Made by a program: the position numbers and the translations under genes | Source of the DNA: Chromobotia macracanthus | Taxonomy: Eukaryota; Chordata; Actinopteri; Cypriniformes; Botiidae | Assembly (NCBI GenBank): GCA_036877525.1 | Contig: JAZGTH010000002.1 | Location: 6,618,501-6,682,500 of the forward strand | Reading direction: 5' to 3' | DNA length: 64,000 nt | Notes under the pieces: generated by a model | Told to the model about the DNA's origin: nothing | Database searches by the model: none | What the model saw: the letters and a program-made list of their open reading frames with translations, nothing else | Shown here: one piece after another, positions 47,131 through 60,450 of the stretch | Position numbering within the stretch: position 1 is the first letter of the stretch | How the letters are laid out: every line of letters begins with the position of its first letter

Positions 47131-48847
47131 TCTCAATTATTGAAGCTCCCATGCTTTCCCCATGGAGCTATGCTTAGCCTCCACCTCTTTGGCTGGGCTA
47201 TTAAATGCTTCTTTAACTGATAACAACCCAAGCTGGCTTGGGGACTAGTGTGGCAGGCTGACCCAGGGTGATTGACCTGATAATAACTTGTTTTCACAGG
47301 GTGAAAAACAGAGGGCCCTAACATGTCACCGCTTGACCTGGGCTGACCTCCAGTGAGATATTATAGGGTCATTGTCTGTGTCAGGTCATCAGTGCAATTA
47401 TGTTGCTTTCATGTTGGTGTGACTATGTTGTTTGATGCAGGGGAGAGAAGCTAAATATTGTTGACTCCAACAATAGTTTTCTTTTACATTGCATCTTTGG
47501 TCAGCTGTCAACTTATGCTTCTTACCATATTTATGAGTTTCCAGCTTGTAAAATTCAAAATTATGAATTGGAAATTTGACTAAAGCCCTGACTTATCCAC
47601 TGTACATCATAATCAAAACAATAAAATAAACAAAATGACAGTGACCTTAACAGGGTAGTTATTTACCTCCACAAATACTGCTGCCTGACACATTTTAATA
47701 TAGCCAGAGATACCTAGCATTCTTTCTCTGTTTTCAAACATTTTGCAAGACAATATAGAGGTGAATTTATAAATGAATAGTGATTTTGCTGACATGATCA
47801 ACAAAGGAAAAAGATCCATTTTGCAATTAAGAATGTTGCATAGTAACAAACCATTTCTAAATTTGAGGTAGTGAACTAATCCCTCAATAGATTCTCTGAG
47901 ATGTTCCCCTCAATATCTTTGATGGGTTTGGACCTGATTTTGTCAGATATTGTCCAGAACATTGAGTTACCTACTGTGACAATGTCATAGGTCACGCTCT
48001 GTTTCAGGAGCGTAATAACATTTTGCCAATGGGTCCCTAATAATGCTAATCATTGACACAGATCTGGATCATTATGTCATCATACAAATGTAAGAATCAT
48101 TCACCAATTCTGAGGTTCCTGACCCTTTAAGACCTTGACATTTTATGATGAATGGGTAAACATATCCACCTTCATATTCTTATGCCTGCTTCACCAAGCT
48201 TAATCTTTTTTGGCAGATGTGTTATATGTTTTTCAAAGGTCTCAAATAAACCATAAAATTACAGAGACCCCTTTCCACTTGTTCTACAAAGGTTAGTCCT
48301 TCTCAAGATATAGATTTTCAGTCTCTCCTCTAAAATGCCACAGTTAATAATTAACTATCAGAACATTTGTAAGGAACCTTCTTTTACGATGGGTCAGACT
48401 GGTAAGGTTAATTGTTGGATTTACTGGCAGCCAATTTTCCTTTCTTCTGGGTTAATAGAGATGGATTTTAAAATGAACTGCTTGAAGCTAATAAATGGGG
48501 TCTAACTGATATTTCTGGGTTATTATTTAATTAAAAATATATAATTTCTGAATCTAAGAGGACTCTGTAGATTTGACTAAATTAGTTGATTATGTTATGA
48601 CTAGTGTTTTTAAAAGACCCCATTTAAACACAAAATTTAGTTTAAATAAGTAAGAGATAACGTACAGTCAGGGTGATCTGAATTTTTGGATTGCATAGCT
48701 ATTTACCAAATAAGTAAATGATCATATAATATTAACCTAGAATGAAATGATTTTATTGTGTCTTAAAAAAGAGACCACAGAGTGCATACTGTATGATACA
48801 CTTTACACAGTGTATAGAAGATTGGTTCTTAGAAACAACATTTTTCA

Positions 48848-48950
48848 GAGGTTGCTCTTATAGCTCAGGGGATTTGATTTCTGTTTGTTTGTTGTGTTTT
48901 ATTAAATTAATAACTTTGTCTAAGATGTTTCTCCTAAAATTGCTTAAAAT
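48848..48950. repeat. Old dispersed repeat, partial copy 3
   Basis: It begins gctcttatagctcagggga and continues to aagatgtttctcctaaaatt, matching the first two blocks of the copies at 8780 and 46580. The last block is not seen. Confidence 0.5.
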
Positions 48951-51119
48951 TGGTTTAAAATTAGAAGATTAGAATTAAAACGATCATAATCAATATTGCA
49001 TAGATCACATAGAGCCATGAAATAGTTTACCAAGAAATTTCTTTACCAAGAAATACATTAAAAGAAACATATTTTTAAATTGTAAATTATATTTTTAGAA
49101 TTTTTAGAATTATATTATATTTCTAAAAATGTTCTCAGTTATCGTTAATTATCTAGTTACATGGACTAACTATGATTTACCAGTGGTACTGTTTTTCATT
49201 TTAACATTATTTATTTTATGTATGTATTTTATTCCCCAATCAGCAGAACAGTTAACTGGGCTGGCAACCACCCCCACCTTTTCTCCATTCACACACACAT
49301 CCCACCACACCCACCTATTCACACTGTAACTAGTCCAAGTGATTAGAGCACAGAAGCTCTGTGTTTCTGGTAGAGACTGAAGAGTGTGTGGCTGCCATCA
49401 CCCATAGCCAGGCTGAGCTCTCCTCACCAAGCCCTGCGTAAGCACGTCCGCCAGCTCATGTGTTGACATGATAAGCACAGCCATCATCCGCTCATGGTAC
49501 TAAGAGTGCGTGTCAGCCCGTGTTTGCGTTGATGTATGAGTGTGTGTATATGCAAAGTGCACGTGTGCAGACGTTTTGTGTTTCAAAGGTTCAACGAAGT
49601 CAGATCGCAAAAGACAGCCTCTGTTGGGCTTAAAGAGTGCTGCATGGGCTTCCCGTCCCCACAGCCCCCTTCATTTGTCATCAGCAACAGTGTAACCCCC
49701 TTCCCCATTACCACCATGCACTTCCTCTGTTGAAAAAGTTGGGTTGAAATGCTTACATTGAGCACCAGCCATCCAGAGCTGCCACACATTAAGATGAATG
49801 GCACTTATGTTAAATTGCCCCTTGATGCCTGTATTTCACATTTAGCTTAATGTAAGTTTGATGATTCAGGCTTCACTAAACTTTATTTTATGAATGTATG
49901 GGCTCTTTATGGATTTCCTGAACTTTGTGTGAGGATTTGTTAATGAGCAGAAGAGCCAGAAAGTGCAATACTTTCTCGGCTTATAAATTGATAGATCTAC
50001 CAAATGAAATTGACAGTAGCATTCTAAGTCTGCTTTATAGTCATAACCTGTTCATTTTCCCTAAACTTAGATTTAGTGTAACATAAGCCATCATCCAAGC
50101 CACCAAGTTGTAAATCAATCTAGTGTGGAATGACTTTCACACAGCTTCCAACCATCAGCAGAAACTGCCACCAAAACTGACACAGAAGAGCCATATTCAA
50201 AATCATTACAACAGATTGTTATTGCCCTAAATCCATACTGTGATCCACTTGGCAGCTGCTGTCAACCTTGAACAGAACTGATACGCCAGGATTGGCCCGA
50301 TATGTTTTGCATAGCAGAAAATAATATTTTGACAAAGGCCTTCAGGAGCATGTTGAAGAAACCAGGCAGAATCAGCAAGCCCTGACAGAGAATTGAATTG
50401 TAAGCCATGCTGGAATGAGACCCTGGTAGCCTGGAGCCAAAGACAGCTGCCCACAAACTGCTTGCCCGGTGGCTGAGCGCTTTAAAAAAACTGCAGGTTG
50501 GTTCTTGTCTTTTGATGCCTGTGGGAACATTTAGTTCTCTCTCAAACACATGATCATAGAGGCCTGCATGTCTGGAGAAGGACTTGTCTGTCTGGTAGGA
50601 CACGGCAGTTGATGTGATAATATTACATGGATTGGCACTTAGCTGAGTTTAGTCATTCATTCATAACTGAAGATGTGACCTGTCGCTACACAGGCCACTT
50701 ATATTTTGTTTCTTACAGTGTGAAACACCTTTGCCCACAGACCGCCCATAGTTCATTTGCTGACCATCTAATGCATACATCACACAAAACTGCAGGCACT
50801 TTCTTCTGGTATTATGTACCATAAAGACAAAATAAATTGTGTTTGGTTACTTTAAACATGTTGGTCACATAGACAGTAAGTTTTTTGTCATTTACTCAAA
50901 AATAACTCTCTACACATCAACTACTAAAGAGACTACTATAAAGGCTAAAGAACACTAAATCAAAATGCAAAATGGTAAATGTGTGGTAAAGTTCTTTAGT
51001 TTAGGTTCTTTTTGTTTAAGTAAAAAAAGTAAGACCTAACTTCTTTATCCTTCTTGTAGGAAGCATAACATAACCAACAGGATCTTCACAGAAGGGGTGG
51101 TACAGAACATGGCGTAATT

Positions 51120-51480
51120 GCAGGGCAACAGCTATTGGAACAGAGTTCTATTAATAGATCACTGCTCAGTTTAATGCAATTACATCCTGAAAATGTAGAG
51201 GGCTTTTCTGCCTCTCTATTTCTCCAAACAGGTGACAGCCATCTTTAGTGGTTATGACACAGTTTGCCCCTCCAGATGATGTTATGTGGTCCTAATTGAG
51301 TTAATGAGTGATGCCCAGAGAGTAACTGTGTTTCAGCACAAACTCACATCAGTCTCAAGCTGTTAATGATCTCAACAGGGAATCACACTTTAAAACAATA
51401 AACTAATCAACCTGGAAAATGCACTGGCCACTTAAATTACAGGAGCAGTAAGGCCCAATGGGACAAAAGTGATGAGGGAT
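51120..51480. promoter_or_regulatory. Candidate conserved non-coding element downstream of lmx1b
   Basis: A long smooth stretch of unique DNA with a CAGGTG E-box overlapping TGACAG (MEIS-type) near 51230, gtcctaattgagttaatgag and agctgttaatgatctc. Of the downstream patches this one looks most like a deeply conserved enhancer. Confidence 0.42.
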
Positions 51481-51583
51481 CCCTTAAAAATGATTGTTTG
51501 CAACATAATTTTTTGGTGCTTTTGAGTGTGGATAGGTTGACATGAAACAGAAAAATCTTTTCCCTATATGTAATTTTTTTGTC

Positions 51584-51833
51584 TTAAAGAGTTAATTCAC
51601 TCAAAACTGAAATTTCATTGTTTACTCACCCTTATGTTGTTCCAAATCAATATGACTTTATTTTGTCCATAGTACACAAAGAGACATTCTGAAGAAAGCT
51701 AACACTGCTTTTTGCCCCCATATATTTAAAAGAAATGAGGTCTGTTAGTCACTATGTCTTCTTTTTGTGTTCTATGGAGGAAATTAAGTTTGCAACAACA
51801 TGATGTTTATTTCTGGGTGAACTGTCCTTTTAA
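51584..51833. mobile_element. Complete short element with inverted ends, GGGATAGTTCACCC type
   Basis: The left end ttaaagagttaattcactca and the right end tgggtgaactgtccttttaa are inverted copies. The interior reads tttactcacccttatgttg then ttccaa and ttttgtgttctatgg. About 250 bp, non-coding. Confidence 0.7.
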
Positions 51834-52019
51834 AAAATGACATTATTCATGCTCAGTACTGAGCATAAAGTACCCAAAAGCATTACAACGTTTTCTTTTT
51901 CTCTAAATGTGTAAATCATCGAAATGTCAGTGGGATGAGTGCTTTCACCATTAATTCCTAAACTTTGGCATAGCCCTCAATACATAATAGGCTAAATAAA
52001 CATTCTTCTGTATACCCCC

Positions 52020-52045
52020 TCTCTCTGGACACACACACACACAAA
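52020..52045. repeat. Short (CA)n microsatellite
   Basis: About seven CA units. Confidence 0.8.
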
Positions 52046-52789
52046 GTAGCCATTTTAATACAGCATTACAAAATATTATATATAGTATATTAATAATAAA
52101 ACACAATGAATATATCTTTGTACGAAGTAACACTCTTATGTCAAAAAAATCAAAGAAACAAAAAATAATTATGAATAAAAGACTTCATGATAGAAGTACC
52201 ATGAACCCATTTTCACAAAGGTACGTTGTCGGGTAATTTCATTGTGATTTCTTTGGCGCTCTGGAGTTGTGATCAGCATAGGACGCATTTCTGCTGCTGC
52301 GGTAAAACTGTCCTACTCTAAAGAGCGCCGTTTGTGTAACCTGGCACTTACCTTCAGCATTGTTTTGCAGTTTGTTTTTTGTCTTCAAACCACAAACCAC
52401 CGTATGCTAAGACTGTGGCTAACCAGCACTTAGAGACACACACTGTAGTATTCTCAGATGACAAGCTCAGTGTGTTCATTGGCATATCATGAATTCATGC
52501 CATGAACACTGGTTATAATTCTTAGCAAGTACAAAGTGTTCATTTGTTGATAAATGCATAGCATTTCTGTTTAACCATTTCTGTTGTTTTTCTGTAATGA
52601 ACGGATACCATGGTTACATCACCATTAGTACTGTTCAAGTAAATTTCTAAACAGATGAGGAGTCCTACATAAAAATAGTGCTTTTGGTATTGATAGCAAA
52701 CAATATATATTTCCTCTGTTTAAAAGACCAGCACTGCTTGTCACCATCATACATTGTATCCCAGTTGTGGGCTTGCTTCTGTAGACTTC

Positions 52790-52888
52790 CTTGGCAAGCC
52801 AGCTTTACCAGCACCAAATCAACATAAACCAGTCTGGACTGATGCTGAAATGTATGCTGGTCTCAGGCAGGTTCCTTTCAGCAGTATC
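52790..52888. mobile_element. Degraded CCAGC-rich element
   Basis: agccagctttaccagcacc, aaaccagtctggactg and tgctggtctcaggcagg match the family at 21229 and 31795. The ends are not clear. Confidence 0.4.
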
Positions 52889-53189
52889 CTTGCAAAAATA
52901 ATTGTGACCAGATACTAGACTTAATACATATTGTGGCATTTGTGCAACTAGCAGGTGAGGGTTATACACCATAAACCCCATTCATAAAAAAACACGAGCA
53001 GAACAAATTTCTATTTAAATTATTCTCTGTGTAATTATTCATGAAACCATTGTTGCGTAAATTGTCGCATTCATTTTAATGCAACGCCGCATCAATTTGT
53101 TATGCATGCACATGTATGTCTGTATGCACGTGTCACATTGGACGAATGACAGCTGTAGTAGGACAGAAAGCCTCTATCATTACTACAAA

Positions 53190-53330
53190 AAGCAGGGAGG
53201 AGAAAGGGAGGAGCGGGTCAGTTAACAGCTCTGCACGCTCCTCTTTCAGTCTTATAGGAGAGGTGGCGGTGATCAAGGGCCTGGTGCCCTTCTGCATAAG
53301 GGCTGAGGGGCCAAGAAGCAGGTGCATGTG
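53190..53330. promoter_or_regulatory. Candidate regulatory patch
   Basis: GC-richer unique sequence (agggaggagcgggtcagtta, ggtggcggtgatcaaggg) in AT-rich surroundings. A 145-codon + strand frame (53116-53553) covers it but shows no domain. Confidence 0.25.
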
Positions 53331-54193
53331 TGTTATGAGATTTCCATTGCGTGATGAAGTACCAGAAGTGTTTAATTTGCCTTCATATTGGAGATATTTC
53401 AGGAAAGACATATTTTATGTTTGTTTATTTGCTCTCTTGCATTTTCCAGACAAGGCCTCACATGGTAATTTAATAGAATGTTTTAAAACAGCAACATCTG
53501 TGTGCCCAGGGTTGTTCTCCATTGCATTCGGAAACCTCATTGCCACAATTTAGTCAATCATTTTCTGTTTTTGAAAAATCGCATTAAAGGATATCATGGT
53601 GCTATTGAGCAGAACAGTACAGCTGAGGCAGAGATCATAGTTTGGATTTAGTTTTGCCATAGTTGTGCTTTGAGCTAGATAATATTTTGAAACACTGCTT
53701 CAATTTAATCAGATGAAATGACATTGCCAGTATTTCATATAACTGTCTAGACATCCACATCTTTGGTACAGCTTCTGTCGAACGAAACATTGGGCGTCCA
53801 CATCTGTCTTTATTTTTATATGGTTTTTCACTGTCTATCAGTCTGTGGTTTTTCTAGCTCACTGGGTGTTGCTGAAAATCCCCAAACAAGAAAGCTATAA
53901 TAAATTTATTACCATATTTTCTCCATGGTTAACCATGTATAGTTTCCATCTTCTTTTAAGCTATTTTTTAGTAGTTGTGGGAAAAAATATTTATTTACCA
54001 TGATTAACCATGAAATGTAACCTATCCAAAGCTTAATTAAAACATCTCGTATTATGTATTTTATAAGGACCATTAAAATCTGACCAGTTAATCATAAACA
54101 CATTTTTGTTTAAAAAAGAACGTTTTGTTTTTTGTTTTCCTGCCACAGGAAAAAATTTGTATTGGACTGGAAAGTGGATTGCTGATGACAGAT

Positions 54194-54230
54194 CCATTCT
54201 GCTGATTGATGCAAACAATCAGCAGAATGG
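54194..54230. repeat. Perfect hairpin, 15-bp stem
   Basis: ccattctgctgattg (54194-54208) and its exact reverse complement (54216-54230) flank the loop atgcaaa. There is no further pairing outside, so it is short for a microRNA precursor. Confidence 0.9.
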
Positions 54231-54479
54231 CTGACTAAATTAGACTGACTAAATTTAAACACATGAATGCATGATTTCTGCTATAGCATTGTAGATAGGC
54301 TTTCTTATTCCTTTTTGCCAACCTTAATTGTGCAATTATATTAACAAAGATGCATTTATTATTGTTTTGGTCAAAAATGGCTGTTACACTTCTGACACTT
54401 TTACACTTTTAAAATTGTTTGTCTATCTTCACCTTTTAACATTTTCTTTTCCTTCCACTAATTCTGCGAGAAAGACGTG

Positions 54480-54810
54480 AGCCTGGCTGCAGGTTCGACT
54501 TGACTGTGTCTAATCACTCTGTCTTGTGTTTGAACTCTCAGCCTGGTAGAGAGAGGAAAAGCAGGTCCCACAGTCTTGGATTAATTAACAGTGGGCTACT
54601 CCCACTTTTTAGGAGGCTGGCATGGAAGAGGCCGATGTTTTCCTAACAGTCTGTTCCACAGGGATACGTTTGCACTCATCTTTGATAGTTAACCCAGGTT
54701 GACATTTCCCTGACTCCCACACCAATGCTGACCTGCTTCCTATTAGTGCCTGTCCACCCGTTCGGCCACCTCTGTGGGCCCGTTGTGCCTACGAACACAC
54801 GCATGCTCAG
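54480..54810. promoter_or_regulatory. Candidate element with TTAATTAA
   Basis: Unique GC-balanced sequence with TTAATTAA at 54581-54588, tgactgtgtctaatcactc and CpG-bearing ccacccgttcggccacc. It looks like a developmental enhancer by composition and motifs. Confidence 0.4.
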
Positions 54811-57079
54811 GATGCCGGGGCAGAAGATTTTAGAGTGGGAAGCCTAACACATCATCAAAACATGCTTAGAATAAACATTGTGGGCTTACAGTTCAGTTTT
54901 AAGCCTGAATTATACAGCTCGGTATTTTACAAGGAAGAGTTTAAAACATTTTATTCTGTGTGGTTACTCTATGGATGCACAAAAGGTCATTTCAGAAATA
55001 ACACCTCAGAAATACAATACGTTTGTGACAGCGTATGGACAGATTTAGTGAGATTCTGTGTTGACTCTGAGCAGAGGAATTTGTTTGTTTATCAGCATCT
55101 CCAACACACCATCACTTTTGTTTTGTTGTCTGTTAAAAAGCCAAATTTTTGAAATAATGATTGTGGCTATGTAATCTCGTGAATACACTGACTAATACTA
55201 AGTTAAAACCAGGAGAAGGCTCAAAACCATTAGAATATTCTTAATACAAAGCACTTCCTCTACAAATAAGTCCATATATGTGGATTGCTGTGTTTTGACT
55301 CCTTGTTTTTTTTTCAAACTTATTGTCCTTTACAAATTGGCTCATATGGTGGGGGAGCTCTGAATCAGGGCATCCATCTTCAGCAGTGCTTGCTGTTACT
55401 GTGTGCTGTGCTCGGCATTTATCAAGTAGACTCACAGAGACACAATAAACAGGGTGAAGAGACTGGCCCGAGGCAGAGCAGAGGGGGCACACTTACTAAA
55501 GGACACCAGACAGCTACCACCTGCATTTGAGTCCCCATGGAGCTTTCTGTGTATGTGGGTGGATGGAAAATTAGGGAGGGTTGTGTGTAGTATTTATGTG
55601 TGTGATTGTGTGTGTTTATGATTGTCTGTTGTTGTCATATGGTATATGCCTGTATCATCATTTAACAGTAGTGCAGCTGTGTTTGGCTTGATTTTTTTCT
55701 CTTTAAAGATGGCTGAAGTATTTCTATATATCTGTTTATTGGTTATTTTGGTTTTATTAACGTGTGATAGGTAATCGTGCATGATGCTACAGTGCTGTAA
55801 CAACATTTGCAAGTGCATTCCAAAAAGGAATATTTTTATTAATATGAAATATTTATTAATATATTTATATTTTGGTCTTTGTGTTCAAATATAAAAACAA
55901 GAAAGGAAACCAATAAAAAAGGCTTCAAAAACAAAGGAAAATATTTGTCCATATGTCTCTGTGCTTTATGATATTTTTTATACCAGTTATACTATAAAAT
56001 CTTGCTGTCTGTATTTCTCAACTTGCTTCTAACTTTCTCAGTGAACATAATAATGTTTAAAAGTCCAGACAGTTAATAAGGAAATCAACAGAAATGGCTC
56101 CTAAATAATGTAATATTTTTGTCCTATTAAAATATATTGTATTAAATTACATGGTCAGGCTTCAACAGGGCTGTGAATGTTGTTAGTGAAAATGGTGGGA
56201 GTTAGATGTTGAATCCCAGTCGGGACTTTACAGTAATTGGACCAGATATGATTAAAACATTCTCCAGTCAAAGCAACTCAAGCAGAGTTACTTGCAGAGC
56301 TGCATATGTCCCTCACCATCAACAACCTGCCACAGACTAAACTAGACCAGCAGCTGCAATCACCTTCTGTTCTGTCTGTCTCTCCATCATTCTCTTTCTA
56401 AGATAATCTAAGTTTTAAAAATCTTTTTATTTATAGTTTTTAACATTTGTTTTAAATGGAAGAACGGGGAGTAGGGTTTCAGATTTTAATAAAATATCTC
56501 CACATTGGTCTGATACAAAGTTTAATTAACTTTGAAATTTGCAACTTATTTCTGCTCTGTGCAAATTGGTGTAAAAGTAAGCTACATCATGTTGTTGCCA
56601 CAACCAGCCCGACTAGAGGGGTGAGATGGGGTGGGTTTAAGAACAATAGGAAACATGATGTCCATCCACTGAAATTTTGTACAAATTTATTTTGTTAATC
56701 AAATGTAACAAATAGGCTTTGCTAATAATTTTATATATCCCCTATCATCACTTCTTCCCCAACATCATGTCCAAAACATTGTTATCCAAAATAGTAAAGG
56801 AAACATTTTCATCAAATAAAATGGGAACATAACAATGCACAATACAATGGATAACAATCATAAAAAAAACATAACAGACTGTGTGTGTGTGTGTTTGCTG
56901 TCAGAACTATGGAAAATGTAAGCTTGTACACAGTAAAAGTCTGTACAATCATTTAGGGGTTTGTTACAACCATCCTCCTCAGCCATTAAACAGGTAGATG
57001 TAAAGCTTGTATGATTTATATATGAATTTAAATGAGAACCTGCTGATTCAGATGATACAGATTGTCATTTAACATTTAT

Positions 57080-57380
57080 GAACACGATTGCAAATCGAAT
57101 TATAATATTTTACAGCTGCATCTCCAAATCTGATCAAACGCGTATGACTCTATAGGCTGTGTTTGCAATTATAGCAATCATCATTGTAAAAAGCGACGTC
57201 TTGTGCAAGTATTAACGTGTCTGTATGGTCAACATGACTAAGAATTTAAGAGAAAGACGTCAAATGTATGCATTTTGCAGACACACTTTAATCAAAGCGT
57301 CTTAATATATTCAAGCTGTGCATTACCTAACCACGTTATGCTCTACCAGGGCTGCTAGAACGAAAGTTTAATTGGAAGAT
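57080..57380. promoter_or_regulatory. Candidate element with two GACGTC sites
   Basis: CRE-like GACGTC cores at 57195-57200 and 57256-57261 (the second extends to GACGTCA) are joined by tattaacgtgtctgtatgg. CpGs are retained in an AT-rich setting. ATF/CREB-type binding is possible. Confidence 0.38.
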
Positions 57381-60219
57381 ATTGTTATGATTTAAGTCTG
57401 CGGATTATAAATAGTTCTAAAGTAAACTTTTATTCACTATATTTCTAAAACAGATGCAATGGGAGAGGTTTTCTTATTGTATATTTATGTGTGATTCTTA
57501 ACATGTTGTTTATTCTTAACTGTGGCTCCTGTCTTAATATTTCACAGTGCTGCAGCACAGACTGTTCGAGATCTTAAATCCATGTTATGTCACACTGTAT
57601 AGCTGCTGAGAGGAGCTGAACCAACTTACAGCTGCTCGACCCAACGGTATGGAGAAGAACCTCTCCCAGTTCAATACTGCCCCCTAAATTTCAGCCTGTG
57701 TACTACACGAGATGTAGTTAAAATTAGATGAACTAAGCCATTAGTGCGGGGAAAATAAATAAATAAAAAATGTTTGACAGAATTTTTCATTTATACATTT
57801 ACCAAATAATTTAGGCTTCACCCAAAACTTAAAATAACAAATGTCAGAAACATCATTAGTTGCGTATATTTATCATGAATCTCATGTTGATTTTTATTCA
57901 GTGAATTTCTTTTGCAGATGCATGGTGTTATTCAGTGTCTGATAATGAAACCCAATTTTACTGAGGACTGTTCACACCATCCAACTGAAAAAAGCAGTAA
58001 TCTAATTTGTATTTGTAATTTTATTAGGTGTAATCATAAATGCTCATGAATGTCCAACAGCAGCACAATAGGGAAGGATGAGCGTGTGTTAAAATTAATG
58101 CTATTAAGAAAAGCTTGCCTTCAATCAAAGGGCTATAAAACTCATCATTATTAGACATGACCCCTCCGGAGACCCATTCACCTGCTAGCTAACCTGAGTT
58201 ATGGCTCAAATCATTGCTTTCATATGCTATATTATCATCACACAATATTACACTACATCCACCATCAGAACTGCACCAGACTGTGTTTTAGATGGATTTT
58301 CTTGTTTGTACTGTTGAGATTCTTCTTTTCATTTATTCTTCAATCCTTTTCTCCGTTTTGGTGTTTTTCACATTATTTCCTTCTTTTAACCTCCTTTTCC
58401 TCATTGTCTTCTCCTCCTTTCTCATATTCTTTTTCTGAAGCAACTTTACCACTGATTCCTGCTCCAAACTACCATCTACCAGCTCTGACCTCTAACCTCA
58501 GCCAAGAAAACGTTGTTGAGTTTGGGAGTCATAAAGGCAAACATAGCACTCCACAGGATCCCAGTCTGGACAATAGAGGGTTCAGGAGAATGAACCGAGG
58601 GTATAAATCCCCTACCAGCTATGGGCCTGGTCCAGTCTCCATGCTAAATTCCTGAGAGCATACTGAAGAAGCCTTAAGGGCAGAGAGGCTGGCAGGGTGC
58701 AGGGCTGTGGGAGTCTGAGGAGCCCAGAGCTTGCCTCTTAAGATTTAGGTGGGGACTGGGGTACCATAGGAGGTGTATTTAATGCACTGTGCATTCTTGA
58801 TCCTTGTGGTTTTGGTGTGTCATGTTTAAGCGAGTAGGTTCAACTAAAGTTAGACCAATGTATGGACATATCACTCCCCTCATCGCTTTATTCCTGCAGT
58901 CTTTAGTCTCATCTACATCTCAGCTTGCCTCATGCCAGGTTTGATTCCCAGAGTTTCCATGGATGAGGCTCAGAGACTGAAGGTAATAATGTGTGCCTTT
59001 GTGAGGATGTTCAGACCGAGGAATAGTGCACACAGAGTTCAGAGCGAGGTCGGGGCGCTTCGCTGCTAGCACGCTTGACGGCCAGACACACATCTCATAT
59101 CCCTGACCAAAGAGCAGAAAGCCTCTGTCTGTCTGCGACAGAAAAACAGCATGAATCACTACAGGGCGTGAGATGGGGCTAGACGAGACCGAGTGAAAAT
59201 GGGAGATGCTGTTTTTTTTTGTATACTCACAGTAGGCCCTCAAATCACCTATGTATCCCAGTGAGTTTCGTTTACTAAGACGAAAGCACTCTTAACAAAG
59301 CAAAGTGTCTATTTGTTTTAATAGTTATCAGAGCTTCCATCATGCAATACTCTGAAATAGCATGGAACATTTACAAAAGAATAGTAACGGATGTGGCTTT
59401 CTCTAGGCTTTCTCTGTGGCTTTTTCTAGATGTAGTAAAAAAATAGGTTTTCTGGTTTGATGAAAACCAAATCCTGTACACTGCTGCTTCAGCTGAATAC
59501 CAATCGAGGAGTGAAAGAGAAAAATGAAACGGCTGCCTATAGTCTGGCATTCTCGCCCTGGATTCTTGAGCAACAAAAAGGCATTTTTGCACCCTCGAAG
59601 GGTACTGAGGTTAGGCATGCTAGGACACCACTTGTAGGGTAATTTGAAATGAAAGTGAGCAACTTAATGAGGGGGCTTTCTATTCATTTGTTAGTAAAAT
59701 ATACAGACAATGATCATTTCAAAAGAAATTTGCCTTTTATAATCATGCTATTTTTGTGGATCTTGATTCATTTTTAAACCTTTTAATCTGAAGCAGTTAA
59801 ATGATTCTAAAATGCATAACTGCTCTCATGCACCCAAAGCCAGTCATTCATATACATATATATGATGATTTGTGTTTTTGTAAGTTGTATGACAAACTTG
59901 GTAACTCCCCGCTCCCTTCAAAGTGCTGACTTGGCAAGTATTCAGCCCTTTATAGTGAGTAGAGCTCAATGAGTCTTTCTTTAATAACTCCTGAATATTA
60001 GCCTAACAACACATCAGAGTTTTCTAATACCACAAAATGCATTCATCAATCAACTGATTGGAACCCCTTTATAACTCAGACAATAGATTCTCAGCCAGTC
60101 ATTTGTAGCACATTATACATGAGACACAAACAGGTCTTTGATGCAAATTACACTCTTCAGAAAGTCCTTTGATTGTTAAAGCTTTCTGGATGACATGGCT
60201 ACGGTTTGATGACACAGGC

Positions 60220-60450
60220 CTGTGAAGAAGAGGAATGTGCATCTCGCCTGCGCTAGCAGGCAAGCGACCCCAACTCAGCCCCACTGAGGGGGCGTCTCTG
60301 GTCACTGTCCATTAGTTTCGACTGGTACTGCCCGCACAATGGGCGCACTTTGTCCAGGCCTGTCAGGGATGCACTGCGGTAGGCATGAGGGGGTGGTTGG
60401 GGAGCTTTGATCTACAGGCGCTCGCTCGCTGGGGTGTGCTGTGTTAGAAA
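60220..60450. promoter_or_regulatory. CpG-bearing patch far downstream of lmx1b
   Basis: GC-rich unique sequence with many CpGs (tcgcctgcgctagcaggc, gggggcgtctctgg, caatgggcgcactttg, ggcgctcgctcgctgg). A distal enhancer or a promoter of an unseen transcript are both possible. Confidence 0.35.

Noticed and set aside
53116..53553. 145-codon open frame, + strand
   Set aside because: No recognisable protein features. The length is not exceptional for 64 kb read in six frames.
58224..58655. 143-codon open frame rich in F, S and L, + strand
   Set aside because: Composition follows from a T- and C-rich tract (58310-58440). The later part has no known motif.
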